Assembly (NCBI GenBank): GCA_028285405.1
Contig: JANQPH010000046.1
Coordinates: forward strand, 54,399-118,398
Length of the DNA: 64,000 nt
Direction of reading: 5' to 3'
From: Thermoleophilia bacterium
GTDB taxonomy: Bacteria > Actinomycetota > Thermoleophilia > Miltoncostaeales > Miltoncostaeaceae
A model generated the notes under the pieces. The model saw only the letters and a list, made by a program, of their open reading frames with translations. It ran no database searches and had not been told where the DNA came from. Made by a program: the position numbers and the translations under genes. Shown piece after piece: positions 16,131-25,360 of the stretch (the stretch's first letter is position 1; each line of letters opens with the position of its first letter).

Positions 16131-16813
16131 GCGTCGCGCGGAGTCCGCTCCACGCCCGCCTCGCCTCCGCGACCGTCGCGGTGATGACCGCGGAGGCGCT
16201 CGCGCTCGACACGTGGCCCGTGGTCGGGGTCGCGGCCGCGCTTGCGCTGCTCGACGGACTCCCGGGGGCATCGCCGTTTCGGGTGCTCGCGCGGCTCGCG
16301 GTCAGCGGGCCATATCCGCTCCGTCCCGATGCACCGGCGCGTCGGGGGGCGCTGCTGCGCGCGGCCGCGCTCGGGGCTGCCACCGTCCTCCTCGCGCTCG
16401 GCCTCGACGTCGCGGGCGTGGTCGTCGCCGCGGCCGTTGCGCTGGACGCCGCCGCCGATGCCGTGCTCGGTCGGTGTGTCACGTCCTCGGTCCGGTTCGG
16501 GGCTCGCCCCGACCCCGTCGATGCGCTCGCCCTCGAGGGTCCCGGGCCGTGGGTGGTCGGCGTGGGTGTGGGTGGCGACCCGCTCTGCGAGCGCGTCGTC
16601 GAGACCGCCGTCGAACGCACGGATGGGGTGCTCGAGCGACGTGACCTCGACGAGTTTCCGAGGGTCGCGGCGCTGGTCCGACTGGTTCCCGCCATCCTGG
16701 TGGTGGACACCTCCGGCGGCGTCGCGGGGCGCCTCGAGGGACCCCGAGACCCCGAGCAGATCGAGCGGTTCCTCGCCGCCCGATCGCCCGCGGGGGCCGG
16801 CGCCGACAGCTGA
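16127..16813 (+). CDS. Membrane protein with thioredoxin-like C-terminus, DUF4395-like
   Basis: A 228-residue protein starting at GTG 16127 in the stop of the J-like gene. The first ~120 residues hold several hydrophobic helices (ATVAVMTAEALALDTWPVVG, LLRAAALGAATVLLALGL), recalling DUF4395 membrane domains. The C-terminal ~80 residues look like a thioredoxin fold (PRVAALVRLVPAILVVDTSG then GRLEGPRD), where the VPA segment fits the cis-proline loop. No CxxC pair is present, so redox activity is unlikely. The domain assignment is by resemblance only. Confidence 0.45.
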   Translation: MSVARSPLHARLASATVAVMTAEALALDTWPVVGVAAALALLDGLPGASPFRVLARLAVSGPYPLRPDAPARRGALLRAAALGAATVLLALGLDVAGVVVAAAVALDAAADAVLGRCVTSSVRFGARPDPVDALALEGPGPWVVGVGVGGDPLCERVVETAVERTDGVLERRDLDEFPRVAALVRLVPAILVVDTSGGVAGRLEGPRDPEQIERFLAARSPAGAGADS

Positions 16814-16837
16814 GGCCAGCCGGAGGGGGAGGAGGTC

Positions 16838-16843
16838 TATACT
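16838..16843 (+). promoter_or_regulatory. Probable -10 box of rpsA
   Basis: TATACT matches the -10 consensus and lies 56 bp before the rpsA start. The leader between contains GAGGAC just before TTG 16900. The -35 is unclear. Confidence 0.5.
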
Positions 16844-16899
16844 CCCCGGTCTCGCGCGAGACGCCTGATTTCGCGCACGAGAACCGAGACGAGGACAAA

Positions 16900-18315
16900 T
16901 TGGCGACGACCGAGACCGACCTGGAGATCCCAGCTCCCGACCTCGACACCCCCGTTCGCACGCTGGACGGGCCCGAGTACATCGAGGTCGACGGCGAGCT
17001 GGTGCCGAACTACGACGAGACCATCCCGCTCTTCGACGAAGGCGATGTCGTGAGTGGTCGAGTGGTCCGAGTCGACAAGGACGAGGTCCTGGTCGACATC
17101 GGCTACAAGAGCGAGGGCGTGATCCCGCTCTCTGAGCTGTCGATCCGCAAGAGCGTCAAGCCCGACGAAGAGGTCGAGCTCGGCGAGATGATCGACGCCC
17201 TGGTCATGCAGAAGGAGGACCAGGACGGCCGGCTGATCCTCTCCAAGAAGCGCGCGCGCTTCGAGAAGGCGTGGAAGCGGATCGAGGCCGCCGCCGAGGC
17301 GGGCGAGAACGTCGAGGGCAACGTGATCGAGGTCGTCAAGGGCGGCCTGATCCTGGACCTCGGCGTGCGGGGTTTCCTGCCCGCGTCGCTGGTCGACATC
17401 CGGCGCGTCCAGGATCTCGACGAGTACCTCGGCCGTCGCCTCGAGTGCCGGGTGATCGAGCTCAACCGCAACCGCAACAACGTCGTGCTCTCGCGGCGCG
17501 CGGTCCTCGAGGACGAGCGCCGGGAGGTCCGGCAGAAGATCCTCGACGACCTCGAGCCCGGACAGATCGTCGAGGGCACGATCTCGAACATCGTCGACTT
17601 CGGCGCGTTCGTGGATCTGGAGGGCATCGACGGCCTGATCCACATCTCGGAGCTCAGCTGGAGCCACGTGAACCACCCGTCCGAGGTGCTGCAGATCGGC
17701 GAGAAGGTCGAGGTCAAGGTCCTCGACATCGATCGGGAGCGTCAGCGGATCTCGCTCGGTCTGAAGCAGACCCAGGCGGACCCGTGGCAGTCGGTGATCG
17801 ACGCCTACGACGTCGAGGACGTCGTCGAGGGGAAGGTCACCAAGGTCGTCACGTTCGGCGCGTTCGTCGAGATCCACCCCGGCGTCGAGGGGCTCGTCCA
17901 CATCTCGGAGCTGGCGACCCACCACGTCGAGAACCCGCGCGAGGTCGTGAGCCAGGGCGACGCGCTCGCGGTGCGCATCATCGAGATCGACGCCGAGCGC
18001 AGGCGGCTCTCGCTCAGCCTGAAGCGGGTCGCCGACGGTGACACGGTGCAGCGCCGCCTCGAGTGGCCCGGGGCCCCCGACGGTGACGCCGTGGAGGCGA
18101 CGGACGAGGTCGCCGCCGAGCTGCCGACGGACGAGGTGGCCGCCGAGCCGCCGACGGCCGAGGCGCCGAGCGGGGAGGACGGCATCGACGCGCCCGCGGC
18201 CGAGGACGCCGAGGCGCAGGAGCTGCCGCAACCGCCCGACACCGATGACGAGCCGCCCGCCGAGGCCGTGGGCGACGATGCCGCTGATGGCGGCGAGACC
18301 GACCACGAGGGATAG
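16900..18315 (+). CDS. rpsA: 30S ribosomal protein S1, four S1 domains and acidic tail
   Basis: A 471-residue protein from TTG 16900 with GAGGAC nine bases upstream. It binds mRNA and helps initiation on the 30S subunit. Four S1 (OB-fold) repeats run from about residue 45 to 380: GDVVSGRVVRVDKDEVLVDI, GNVIEVVKGGLILDLGVRGF, GTISNIVDFGAFVDLEGIDG, and GKVTKVVTFGAFVEIHPGVE. This is the short actinobacterial form rather than the six-domain type. The last ~85 residues are an acidic, Ala/Pro-rich tail with an imperfect internal repeat (DEVAAELPT / DEVAAEPPT). It overlaps the start of coaE by about 29 bp. Confidence 0.95.
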   Translation: MATTETDLEIPAPDLDTPVRTLDGPEYIEVDGELVPNYDETIPLFDEGDVVSGRVVRVDKDEVLVDIGYKSEGVIPLSELSIRKSVKPDEEVELGEMIDALVMQKEDQDGRLILSKKRARFEKAWKRIEAAAEAGENVEGNVIEVVKGGLILDLGVRGFLPASLVDIRRVQDLDEYLGRRLECRVIELNRNRNNVVLSRRAVLEDERREVRQKILDDLEPGQIVEGTISNIVDFGAFVDLEGIDGLIHISELSWSHVNHPSEVLQIGEKVEVKVLDIDRERQRISLGLKQTQADPWQSVIDAYDVEDVVEGKVTKVVTFGAFVEIHPGVEGLVHISELATHHVENPREVVSQGDALAVRIIEIDAERRRLSLSLKRVADGDTVQRRLEWPGAPDGDAVEATDEVAAELPTDEVAAEPPTAEAPSGEDGIDAPAAEDAEAQELPQPPDTDDEPPAEAVGDDAADGGETDHEG

Positions 18316-18952
18316 GGCCGGGGGCTCCACCTCGCACCGCCCGGACGGGGGCCGTACCCCGTCGCTTCTCGGGCTCACCGGTGGGATCGGCGCCGGTAAG
18401 TCGACCGCCCTCGCCGCGCTCGGCCGGCTGGGGGCGGCGACCCTGTCGAGCGACGAGGTCGTCGCCGACGCGTACTCCGACCCTGGGCTCGTCGGCGCGG
18501 TGCGCGAGCGGTTCGGCGCCGCGACGATCGCTCCGGATGGTTCGGTCGATCGCGCCGCGCTCGCGTCCGCCGCGTTCGGGGCACCGGGCGGGATCGAGTT
18601 CCTCGAGGGGCTGATCCACCCGCGCGTCGGCGAGGCGCGAGCGCGGTGGGTGGCTCGTGAGCGGGCCCGCCAAGCGCCGGCGCCCCTGCTGGTGTGCGAG
18701 GTGCCGCTGCTCTTCGAGGTCGGCATCGAGGCCGACTTCGACGCCGTGCTCGTGGTCACCGCGTCCGAGCCGATCCGGCGGGAGCGGGTGGCCGCCCGAG
18801 GGCAGGACTTCGACCAGCGGAGCGCTCGGCAGATCCCCGAGGCCGAGAAGGTCGCTCGCGCCGACGAGGTCCTCGTGAACGACGGCAGCGAGGCGGACCT
18901 CGAGCGCTGGGCTCGGTCGGTCTTCGCCAAGTACGCCACGCCTGACCGATGA
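18287..18952 (+). CDS. coaE: Dephospho-CoA kinase CoaE
   Basis: About 221 residues from ATG 18287, inside the end of rpsA; the exact start is uncertain because the conserved part begins about 27 residues later at [13 protein letters not shown]. It phosphorylates dephospho-CoA in the last step of CoA synthesis. The P-loop is GGIGAGKST. The acceptor-site [10 protein letters not shown], the IHPRV segment and [13 protein letters not shown], then the lid-region [12 protein letters not shown] are typical. The rpsA-coaE order is common in Actinobacteria. Its stop overlaps the following ATG (ATGA). Confidence 0.9.
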   Translation: MAARPTTRDRAGGSTSHRPDGGRTPSLLGLTGGIGAGKSTALAALGRLGAATLSSDEVVADAYSDPGLVGAVRERFGAATIAPDGSVDRAALASAAFGAPGGIEFLEGLIHPRVGEARARWVARERARQAPAPLLVCEVPLLFEVGIEADFDAVLVVTASEPIRRERVAARGQDFDQRSARQIPEAEKVARADEVLVNDGSEADLERWARSVFAKYATPDR

Positions 18953-19548
18953 GCCGGCGCACGATTCGGCGGCTCGTCGTCCTGCTCGTCCTGGTCGCGG
19001 GGGTCGTCGCCGCGTGGGCGTCCGTCCATCAGTCGATGCCGGCGTGGTACGCCCGCCTGTGGTATCCGCTCGAGTACGAGGAGGCGATCAGGGAGCACGC
19101 CGAGCGCAACGACCTCGACCCGGCGCTGATCGCCGCGGTGATCCACACCGAGAGCGGCTTCGTGCCCGACTCGAGGAGCTCCGAAGGCGCGGTGGGGCTC
19201 ATGCAGGTCCTGCCCGCGACGGCCCGCTTCGTGGCAGATCAGCCACGGCGCCCGAGCCCGCCGCCGCATCGGCTCGAGGATCCCGAGGTCAACATCGCGT
19301 ACGGCTCCCGCTACATGCGGTACCTGGTCGACAGCTTCGGGTCGGTGCCGAAGGCGCTTGCCGCCTACAACGGGGGGGAGTCCAACGTGCGCAGGTGGCT
19401 GGCCGAGAGCGAGGCCCGTGGTACGCGGCTGCGCATGCCGGAGGACATCCCCTTCTCCGAGACGCGAGCGTACGTGGGCCGGGTGAGCGACCTGACGCCG
19501 ATCTACCGGCGGGCCTACTCGGACGAGCTGGCCGAGGGGGGCGGGTAG
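18949..19548 (+). CDS. Membrane-anchored lytic transglycosylase (SLT domain)
   Basis: A 199-residue protein from ATG 18949, coupled to coaE by an ATGA overlap. An N-terminal helix ([16 protein letters not shown]) anchors or exports it. The SLT domain has the catalytic glutamate in [10 protein letters not shown], then [29 protein letters not shown] and [12 protein letters not shown], the usual motif order. It would cleave peptidoglycan glycan strands outside the membrane. It converges on the VOC gene, ends 9 bp apart. Confidence 0.9.
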   Translation: MSRRTIRRLVVLLVLVAGVVAAWASVHQSMPAWYARLWYPLEYEEAIREHAERNDLDPALIAAVIHTESGFVPDSRSSEGAVGLMQVLPATARFVADQPRRPSPPPHRLEDPEVNIAYGSRYMRYLVDSFGSVPKALAAYNGGESNVRRWLAESEARGTRLRMPEDIPFSETRAYVGRVSDLTPIYRRAYSDELAEGGG

Positions 19549-19556
19549 GGCGCGGT

Positions 19557-19946
19557 CTACGCCTCCTTGCGCTCGATCAGCTCGATCATGTAGCCGTCCG
19601 GATCCTGGATGAAGGCGATCTTGGATCCGCCCGGGTAGGCCTCGTAGGGTCCGCGCGACAGCGCGATGCCACGCTCCGCCAGCGCCGCGATCTCGTCGTC
19701 CATCGAGTCGACCCGAAGCGCGATGTGTCCGTAGCCGTCTCCGAGCGGATACGGGTCCCCTCGCCCATCGTTCAGCGTCAGCTCGAGCTCCTGACCATCC
19801 CCGGGAAGACCGAGCATGATGATCGTGGCCGTGTCTTTGCCGACCCGTGCGCGGCGTCGCTCCTCGAAGCCGAGGGCCCCGTAGAAGCGCAGCGACTCCT
19901 CCTCGTCCAGCACGCGGATCATCGTGTGGAGCATCTCGACGGGCAT
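19557..19946 (-). CDS. Glyoxalase/VOC-family protein (lactoylglutathione-lyase-like)
   Basis: A 129-residue protein from ATG 19946, with GGAGG just upstream on the minus strand. It shows the paired beta-alpha-beta-beta-beta modules of the vicinal oxygen chelate fold: [20 protein letters not shown] at the start, then [16 protein letters not shown], and [15 protein letters not shown] at the end. His, Glu, His and Glu in these segments fit a metal site like that of glyoxalase I. The true substrate is uncertain, since the organism may use a thiol other than glutathione. Confidence 0.85.
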   Translation of the reverse strand: MPVEMLHTMIRVLDEEESLRFYGALGFEERRRARVGKDTATIIMLGLPGDGQELELTLNDGRGDPYPLGDGYGHIALRVDSMDDEIAALAERGIALSRGPYEAYPGGSKIAFIQDPDGYMIELIERKEA

Positions 19947-20300
19947 GCGTCCTCCGGCGGCTCGCGGGTCTCTGCCGAGAGGGTAGCCCCCGGTGGGCGG
20001 GGAAGGACCCCGCCGCACGCGCATCCCGGAAAGGGGGGCGGCCCCGCGCCACATCGGACGACGGGGCCGACAAAAGCGCCCGTCGACTCCGAGCGCCGGC
20101 GTCGACGAGACGCCTCGCGGTTCCCGAGAACTCGTGCCCTTCGGTCTCCGCCGACGTTCACCGTCTGTGAGGGGGCGAATCCTCTCGACGGCGTCGTCGT
20201 GTCGACGATTGTGCGGGACGACCCGCTCACCCGGCCTTGGCCCGGCGGCGAAGATCGGCGCGGCTCCGTTTGGCCCGGCGCCGAGTCGGGTGCCGACCCG
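19947..20300. other. Gene-free region upstream of uvrB
   Basis: About 350 bp with no supportable gene on either strand. It contains a perfect 7-bp hairpin GGCGGGG/CCCCGCC (19996-20002 with 20008-20014), and two GTCGAC sites 13 bp apart. I saw no LexA-type operator, riboswitch or tRNA. It may hold the divergent promoters of the VOC gene and uvrB. Confidence 0.5.
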
Positions 20301-20309
20301 ATGCCGCGC

Positions 20310-20315
20310 TACGCT
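20310..20315 (+). promoter_or_regulatory. Probable -10 box of uvrB, leaderless arrangement
   Basis: TACGCT followed by six bases and then GTG at 20322. A transcript starting there would begin at or next to the start codon. This supports GTG 20322 rather than ATG 20301 as the translation start. Confidence 0.45.
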
Positions 20316-20321
20316 CAGGCC

Positions 20322-22457
20322 GTGGCGCGCGCGACCTCGCCCTTCCGCCTGTCGGACGCCTTCTCGCCGACCGGTGACCAGCCCCAGGCCATCGACGAGA
20401 TCGAGGCTGGTGTCGAGCGCGGAGACCGGTATCAGACCCTGCTGGGGGTCACCGGCTCGGGCAAGACCTACACCATGGCCAACATCATCGCGCGCTCGGG
20501 CAGGCCGTCGCTCGTCATCGCGCACAACAAGACGCTCGCCGCGCAGCTCTGCAACGAGTTCCGCGAGTTCCTGCCGGACGCCGCCGTCGAGTACTTCGTC
20601 AGCTACTACGACTACTACCAGCCCGAGGCGTACATCGCGGCGTCCGACACCTACATCGAGAAGGACGCATCGATCAACGACGAGATCGATCGTCTGCGGC
20701 ACGCCGCGACCGCGGCGCTGCTCGCGCGCCGCGACGTCGTGATCGTCGCATCGGTGAGCTGCATCTACGGGATGGGCTCCCCCGAGGTCTATCGGGACCG
20801 GGTCGTCCTGCTCACGGTCGGGGAGGAGACGCCGCGCGAGCAGCTCTTTCGCCGGCTCGTCGACGTGCAGTACGAGCGAAACGACACCGTCCTCGAGCGA
20901 GGGCGATTCCGGGCCCGTGGCGACACCATCGAGATCCAGCCGGCCAACTCGGAGGCCGCCTATCGGCTGTCGGTCTTCGGGGACGAGGTCGAGAGCATCG
21001 TGGAGTTCGATCCGCTCACCGGCGAGGTGGGCGCCGAGCTCGGGCACCTGGCGGTCTACCCGGCCACCCACTACGTGACGCCGCCGGACACGATCGACCG
21101 ATCGCTGCGGGAGATCAGGGACGAGCTGGAGCAGCAGATCGCGACGTTCGAGTCGCAGGGCAAGCTCGTCGAGGCGCACCGGCTGCGCCAGCGCACCGAA
21201 TACGACATGGAGATGATCCGGGAGCTCGGCTACTGCTCGGGAATCGAGAACTACTCGCGCATCCTCGACGGCCGCAACCCAGGCGAGCCGCCGCACTCGC
21301 TGATCGACTTCTTCCCCGACGACTTCCTCTGCTTCATCGACGAGAGCCACAACACGATGGGGCAGCTGCGGGGCATGTACGAAGGCGATCGCTCGCGCAA
21401 GCTGGCGCTGATCGAGAACGGCTTCCGGCTGCCGTCCGCGCTCGACAACCGCCCGCTCCAGTTCGCCGAGTTCCTCGATCGGGTGCGGCAGATCGTCTTC
21501 GTGTCCGCCACGCCCGGCGAGTTCGAGCGGGCGTCGTCGGGCCATGTCGTCGAGCAGATCATCCGCCCGACCGGGCTCGTCGATCCCCAGGTCGAGGTCC
21601 GGCCGACGCACCATCAGATCGACGACCTCATGCGCGAGCTCCGCGATCGGGCTGAGGTCGACGAGCGGTCGCTCGTCACCACCCTGACCAAGCGCATGGC
21701 GGAGGATCTCACCGAGTACCTGCACGAGGCGGGGATCCGGGCGCGCTACCTGCATTCGGAGATCGACACGCTGGAGCGGATCCGCGTCGTCCGGGAGCTG
21801 CGGCTCGGCGAGTTCGACGTGCTGGTCGGCGTGAACCTCCTGCGCGAGGGGCTCGACCTGCCCGAGGTCTCGCTGGTCGCGATCCTGGACGCCGACAAGG
21901 AGGGCTTCCTGCGCGGGAACACCTCCCTCATCCAGACGATCGGTCGCGCGGCGCGAAACGTGAACGGCCAGGTGATCATGTACGCCGACACGACGACCGA
22001 GGCCATGGACTCGGCGATCAGCGAGACCGAGCGGCGGCGTCAGATCCAGATCGCCTACAACGAGGAGCACGGGATCACGCCCGAGACGATCCGCAAGGGG
22101 GTCTCGGACATCGTCGAGCTCCTCGGCCTGAAGGAGACGGTCGAGACGGCACCGCGGAGGCGCCGCGGGAAGGAGCCGGCCGTTGCGGCCGACGCCTCCG
22201 CCGAGGAGATCGAGCGGATGATCGTCCAGAAGGAGTCGGAGATGTTCCAGGCGGCCGAGGAGCTCCGGTTCGAGCTCGCCGCTCGGATCCGGGACGAGAT
22301 CGCCGACCTGCGGACCGCGCTGTCGAGCGGGGACGAGTCGGTCGCCGCGCCGGAGTCGGAGGGCGAGGAGCCCGCGCCGGCGCCACGGACCGACCCCAAG
22401 CGGACCGCGCCGCCCCGACCCCCCGGAAAGCCGGGCCGGCGGCGGAGGCGGCGGTGA
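20322..22457 (+). CDS. uvrB: Excinuclease ABC subunit B
   Basis: About 711 residues from GTG 20322 (ATG 20301 would add seven). It verifies DNA damage and, with UvrC, directs incision. Walker A is GVTGSGKT (about residues 42-49). The beta-hairpin that clamps DNA is in [11 protein letters not shown]. Helicase motifs include [22 protein letters not shown] and [13 protein letters not shown], then [20 protein letters not shown]. The C-terminal UVR coiled-coil ([20 protein letters not shown]) contacts UvrC. The acidic/proline tail is longer than usual. uvrA follows 2.9 kb downstream. Confidence 0.95.
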   Translation: MARATSPFRLSDAFSPTGDQPQAIDEIEAGVERGDRYQTLLGVTGSGKTYTMANIIARSGRPSLVIAHNKTLAAQLCNEFREFLPDAAVEYFVSYYDYYQPEAYIAASDTYIEKDASINDEIDRLRHAATAALLARRDVVIVASVSCIYGMGSPEVYRDRVVLLTVGEETPREQLFRRLVDVQYERNDTVLERGRFRARGDTIEIQPANSEAAYRLSVFGDEVESIVEFDPLTGEVGAELGHLAVYPATHYVTPPDTIDRSLREIRDELEQQIATFESQGKLVEAHRLRQRTEYDMEMIRELGYCSGIENYSRILDGRNPGEPPHSLIDFFPDDFLCFIDESHNTMGQLRGMYEGDRSRKLALIENGFRLPSALDNRPLQFAEFLDRVRQIVFVSATPGEFERASSGHVVEQIIRPTGLVDPQVEVRPTHHQIDDLMRELRDRAEVDERSLVTTLTKRMAEDLTEYLHEAGIRARYLHSEIDTLERIRVVRELRLGEFDVLVGVNLLREGLDLPEVSLVAILDADKEGFLRGNTSLIQTIGRAARNVNGQVIMYADTTTEAMDSAISETERRRQIQIAYNEEHGITPETIRKGVSDIVELLGLKETVETAPRRRRGKEPAVAADASAEEIERMIVQKESEMFQAAEELRFELAARIRDEIADLRTALSSGDESVAAPESEGEEPAPAPRTDPKRTAPPRPPGKPGRRRRRR

Positions 22458-22507
22458 CCGACGGGTCGTGGGATCGCGGTCTGCCCGCGTGCGCAGGGGT
22501 GGGCTGA

Positions 22508-23017
22508 GTGGACGTGGCCCTGGCCATCGCGAGCAAGCGCGACGTCCGTGAGTACGCCGACCGCGCGCTCGAGCCCGGCGTGCAGGTCGGGATCCTCGAC
22601 GCCGGACGGCTGGCCGGCAGCGCGCGCAACCGTCAGCCGTGGCGGTTCGTCGTGGCGGAGTCGGGCGACGCGCGCGCCTCGCTGGCGCGTGCGGTGTACC
22701 GGCCCGAGGTGGTGCTCGCGGCCCCGTTCTCGGTGCTGGTGACCGGGCTGCCCGGAAGCGCGCTGACGCTCATGGACATCGGCCGGGCGGCCCAGAACAT
22801 GATGCTCGCCGCCTGGGGGCTCGGCGTCGTGTCCTGCCCGCACGGGCTGCGCGATCCGGCCGCCCTGACCCCGCTCCTGGAGGACGACGAGGAACCGGGC
22901 ATCGCGCTCAGCTTCGGCTACCCGCTGGTCGAGCGCGACCCGGCGCGGCGCACGCCCGAGTCCTGGAGCGCGCGGGCGCGCCGAGTCTCGCTGGACTCGA
23001 TCGTGCGCCGGGCCTGA
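22508..23017 (+). CDS. Nitroreductase-family flavoprotein, 169 aa
   Basis: Starts at GTG 22508. The fold is nitroreductase-like: a KRDVREYADRAL segment, then LAGSARNRQPWRFVV, which matches the FMN-binding motif with Arg and Pro-Trp, and IGRAAQNMMLAAWGLGVVSC, the typical central helix and loop. It ends with FGYPLVERDP. These proteins reduce nitro compounds, quinones or cofactors using NAD(P)H and FMN; the natural substrate is not evident. It is somewhat short. It converges on the FtsH gene with 6 bp between stops. Confidence 0.8.
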   Translation: MDVALAIASKRDVREYADRALEPGVQVGILDAGRLAGSARNRQPWRFVVAESGDARASLARAVYRPEVVLAAPFSVLVTGLPGSALTLMDIGRAAQNMMLAAWGLGVVSCPHGLRDPAALTPLLEDDEEPGIALSFGYPLVERDPARRTPESWSARARRVSLDSIVRRA

Positions 23018-23023
23018 AGGCGG

Positions 23024-25252
23024 TCAGCCGCTCGCGTCCCCCGTCGGCGGAGCCGGCGAGCGGCGGCGGCGCAGTCGGAGCGAGAGCGCCTGTGGCCGCC
23101 GGGCACGGCGGCGCTGCCGCCAGAGCGCTCGCAGCGCCGCGGCCAGGCTGGGCTCGGGCGTCATGTGTGGCTGCGGATGGACGTGCTCCGGCTCCGGCTC
23201 GTGCACGCCGGGGTCCGGGTGATGCGCCGGCTCACGCTCCGGAGCGAGCGGCTCGGGGCGGGACTCGGGCGCGGGTGGCCGCACGGGCAGGGGCTCGGGC
23301 GCCTCGGGCGGACGCTCCGCTGCGGCCTCCTCGGCGATCACGTCGGCCAGGACCTCCTCGATCTCGGCACGGTCGAGCTGCTCGCGCTCCTTCAGCGTGA
23401 CCGCGAGGCGCTCGAGAGGCTCTCTGTGCTCGGACAGCAGGGTGACCGCGTCCGAGTAGGCCGTCGCGACGAGCCGGGCGACCTCGCGGTCGATGGCCGA
23501 GCGCGTCTCGTGTGACAGCGGCATGGGGTTGGCGCCGGAGGCGCTCACGATCTGACCGACCGTCTCCGAGAACCCCAGCCGCTCGACCGCGGCCCGCGCC
23601 ATCTCGTTGGCGCGCTCGAGGTCGTTGGCGGCCCCGCTCGAGATCGTGCCGACCCCCACGTGCTCGGCGGCGCGCCCGGCCATCAGGACGATCATCTGCT
23701 CGTGGAGCATCCTGCGGCTCGTCAGCGCCCGATCGGTGTTGCCGTAGAGCGCGAGCCCGCCCGCGCCCCCTCGAGCCAGGATCGTCACGCGCTGGGTCTT
23801 GGCGTGGGTGGGGCTGAGCTCGGCCGCCAGGCAATGCCCGGCCTCGTGCCACGCGATGGCCTCGAGCTCGTCCGCGGCGACCCCGCCGTCGCGTCGCTGT
23901 GGCCCGGCGAGCGCCCGCAGCATCCCCTCGTCGAGATCGGCGGCGGTGATCGACTCGCGCCCGTCGCGGGCGGCCATGATCGCCGCCTCGTTCAGGAGGT
24001 TGCCCAGATCGGAGCCGGCGAAGCCCGCGGTGACCGTGGCGACGCGCTCCAGATCGCCCTCGTCGGCGATCGGCATGCCCTTGGCGTGGAGCCGCATGAT
24101 CGCCAGGCGCCCGGCCTCGCTGGGCGCGGCGACCTGCACGCGCCGATCGAAGCGCCCGGCCCGCAGGAGGGCCGCGTCGAGCATGTCGACCCGGTTCGTC
24201 GCGGCGACCACGACGATGCGATCGCGCTCCCCGAAGCCGTCCAGCTCGACGAGTAGCTGATTGAGGGTGCCCTCGCGCTCGGAGTCGGCGCCCGATCCGG
24301 GTCCGCCCGCGCGGGCTCGCCCGATCGCGTCGATCTCGTCGAAGAAGATGATCGCTCCGGTCTTCGACTTGCGCGCCTCGGCGAACAGGTCGCGCACCCG
24401 GGCCGCCCCGACTCCGACGAACGTCTCGACGAAGTCGGACCCGGCCACGGCGAAGAACGGCACGCCGGACTCGCCGGCGACGGCCTTGGCGATGAGGGTC
24501 TTTCCGGTCCCGGGCGGCCCGTGCAGGATCACCCCGCGCGGCATCCGGGCCCCGACCTTGCCGAAGCGCCAGGGCTCGCGCAGGAAGAGCACGACCTCCT
24601 GCAGCTCCTCGACCGCCTCGTCGCACCCCGCCACGTCGGCGAACCGCACGTCCGGAGGGCTCACCAGCGCGTTCTTGCGCATCTTCCCGTGCGCGCTCGC
24701 CCCGCCCCGCGCGCCGCGCCCGCCGCCGCGACCGCGCAGGAGCACGAGCGTGCCGATGACCAGCACCGCCACCACGACCAGCGCGATGGGGAAGATCAGC
24801 GATCGGATCAGGCTGCCCGAGTCGTCGCTCGTCGCCTCGACTGGCGCGGGGTCCAGGACCGTCACGCCGGACTCCTCGAGGCGATCGGTCAGCTCGAACG
24901 CGTCCGGGAGCGCGCCAGGCGCCTGCCCGCCCGCGCCAGTCGCTCCGAAGTCCTGCCCCTGCTCCGGCTCGGGGATCTCGGCCGCGACCAGCCGGCCGGC
25001 CTCGTCGGCCGCGATGACCCAGCCGGCGGATCGATCGACGACGGCGGCGTTCAGGCCACCCGAGTCGGCGGCCGCGATGATCTGCGCGTAGGGGATCACC
25101 GACGGCTCCGCATCGGCCCCGAACGGCGCGACGTCCCGCTCTGGCGGGCTCGCCTGCTGGCCGAGCCCGGTCGAGGCGAGCGCGAGCGTCGCGACGGCCG
25201 CGATGACCACCGCGAGGACACGTGCTCGGCTCGAACCACGAACGACCCTCAT
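23024..25252 (-). CDS. ftsH: FtsH-type ATP-dependent zinc metalloprotease with long Pro/His-rich tail
   Basis: A 742-residue protein. The N-terminal helix ([14 protein letters not shown]) and a second helix near residue 155 ([19 protein letters not shown]) flank an extracytoplasmic domain. The AAA module has Walker A GPPGTGKT, Walker [12 protein letters not shown], the pore loop [13 protein letters not shown] and the arginine-finger region [11 protein letters not shown]. The zinc site HEAGH and the third ligand in [11 protein letters not shown] are intact, so it should be an active membrane protease. The last ~95 residues are proline-, glutamate- and histidine-rich, then arginine-rich, which is unusual. 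It may be a second FtsH paralogue. Confidence 0.88.
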   Translation of the reverse strand: MRVVRGSSRARVLAVVIAAVATLALASTGLGQQASPPERDVAPFGADAEPSVIPYAQIIAAADSGGLNAAVVDRSAGWVIAADEAGRLVAAEIPEPEQGQDFGATGAGGQAPGALPDAFELTDRLEESGVTVLDPAPVEATSDDSGSLIRSLIFPIALVVVAVLVIGTLVLLRGRGGGRGARGGASAHGKMRKNALVSPPDVRFADVAGCDEAVEELQEVVLFLREPWRFGKVGARMPRGVILHGPPGTGKTLIAKAVAGESGVPFFAVAGSDFVETFVGVGAARVRDLFAEARKSKTGAIIFFDEIDAIGRARAGGPGSGADSEREGTLNQLLVELDGFGERDRIVVVAATNRVDMLDAALLRAGRFDRRVQVAAPSEAGRLAIMRLHAKGMPIADEGDLERVATVTAGFAGSDLGNLLNEAAIMAARDGRESITAADLDEGMLRALAGPQRRDGGVAADELEAIAWHEAGHCLAAELSPTHAKTQRVTILARGGAGGLALYGNTDRALTSRRMLHEQMIVLMAGRAAEHVGVGTISSGAANDLERANEMARAAVERLGFSETVGQIVSASGANPMPLSHETRSAIDREVARLVATAYSDAVTLLSEHREPLERLAVTLKEREQLDRAEIEEVLADVIAEEAAAERPPEAPEPLPVRPPAPESRPEPLAPEREPAHHPDPGVHEPEPEHVHPQPHMTPEPSLAAALRALWRQRRRARRPQALSLRLRRRRSPAPPTGDASG

Positions 25253-25347
25253 CGGGACCTCGCCGTCGGCATCGGTGCTCGGGTGTCAATCAAAGCACCC
25301 ACCCCTGGCGGCGAGACGCAGGCGTGTGGTCCCGTCGATACCCGGAC

Positions 25348-25353
25348 TAGTAT
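25348..25353 (+). promoter_or_regulatory. Probable -10 box of uvrA, leaderless arrangement
   Basis: TAGTAT followed by seven bases and GTG 25361. The seven bases are CCGGGGG, so a very short purine-rich leader is also possible. No LexA-type operator is seen near it. Confidence 0.5.
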
Positions 25354-25360
25354 CCGGGGG

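Noticed and set aside
16837..20073. Open frame of more than 1000 codons on the minus strand
   Set aside because: Antisense to rpsA, coaE and the transglycosylase, whose family motifs are clear; its translation is Arg/Asp-rich low-complexity typical of a GC-rich shadow frame.
20000..20300. Search for LexA-type operators before uvrB and uvrA
   Set aside because: No CGAAC-N4-GTTCG type sequence was found near either start, so SOS control is not claimed.
19014..20300. Long open frame running into uvrB from the transglycosylase region
   Set aside because: The part before 20301 is out of frame with the transglycosylase and antisense to the VOC gene; UvrB similarity begins only at about 20322.
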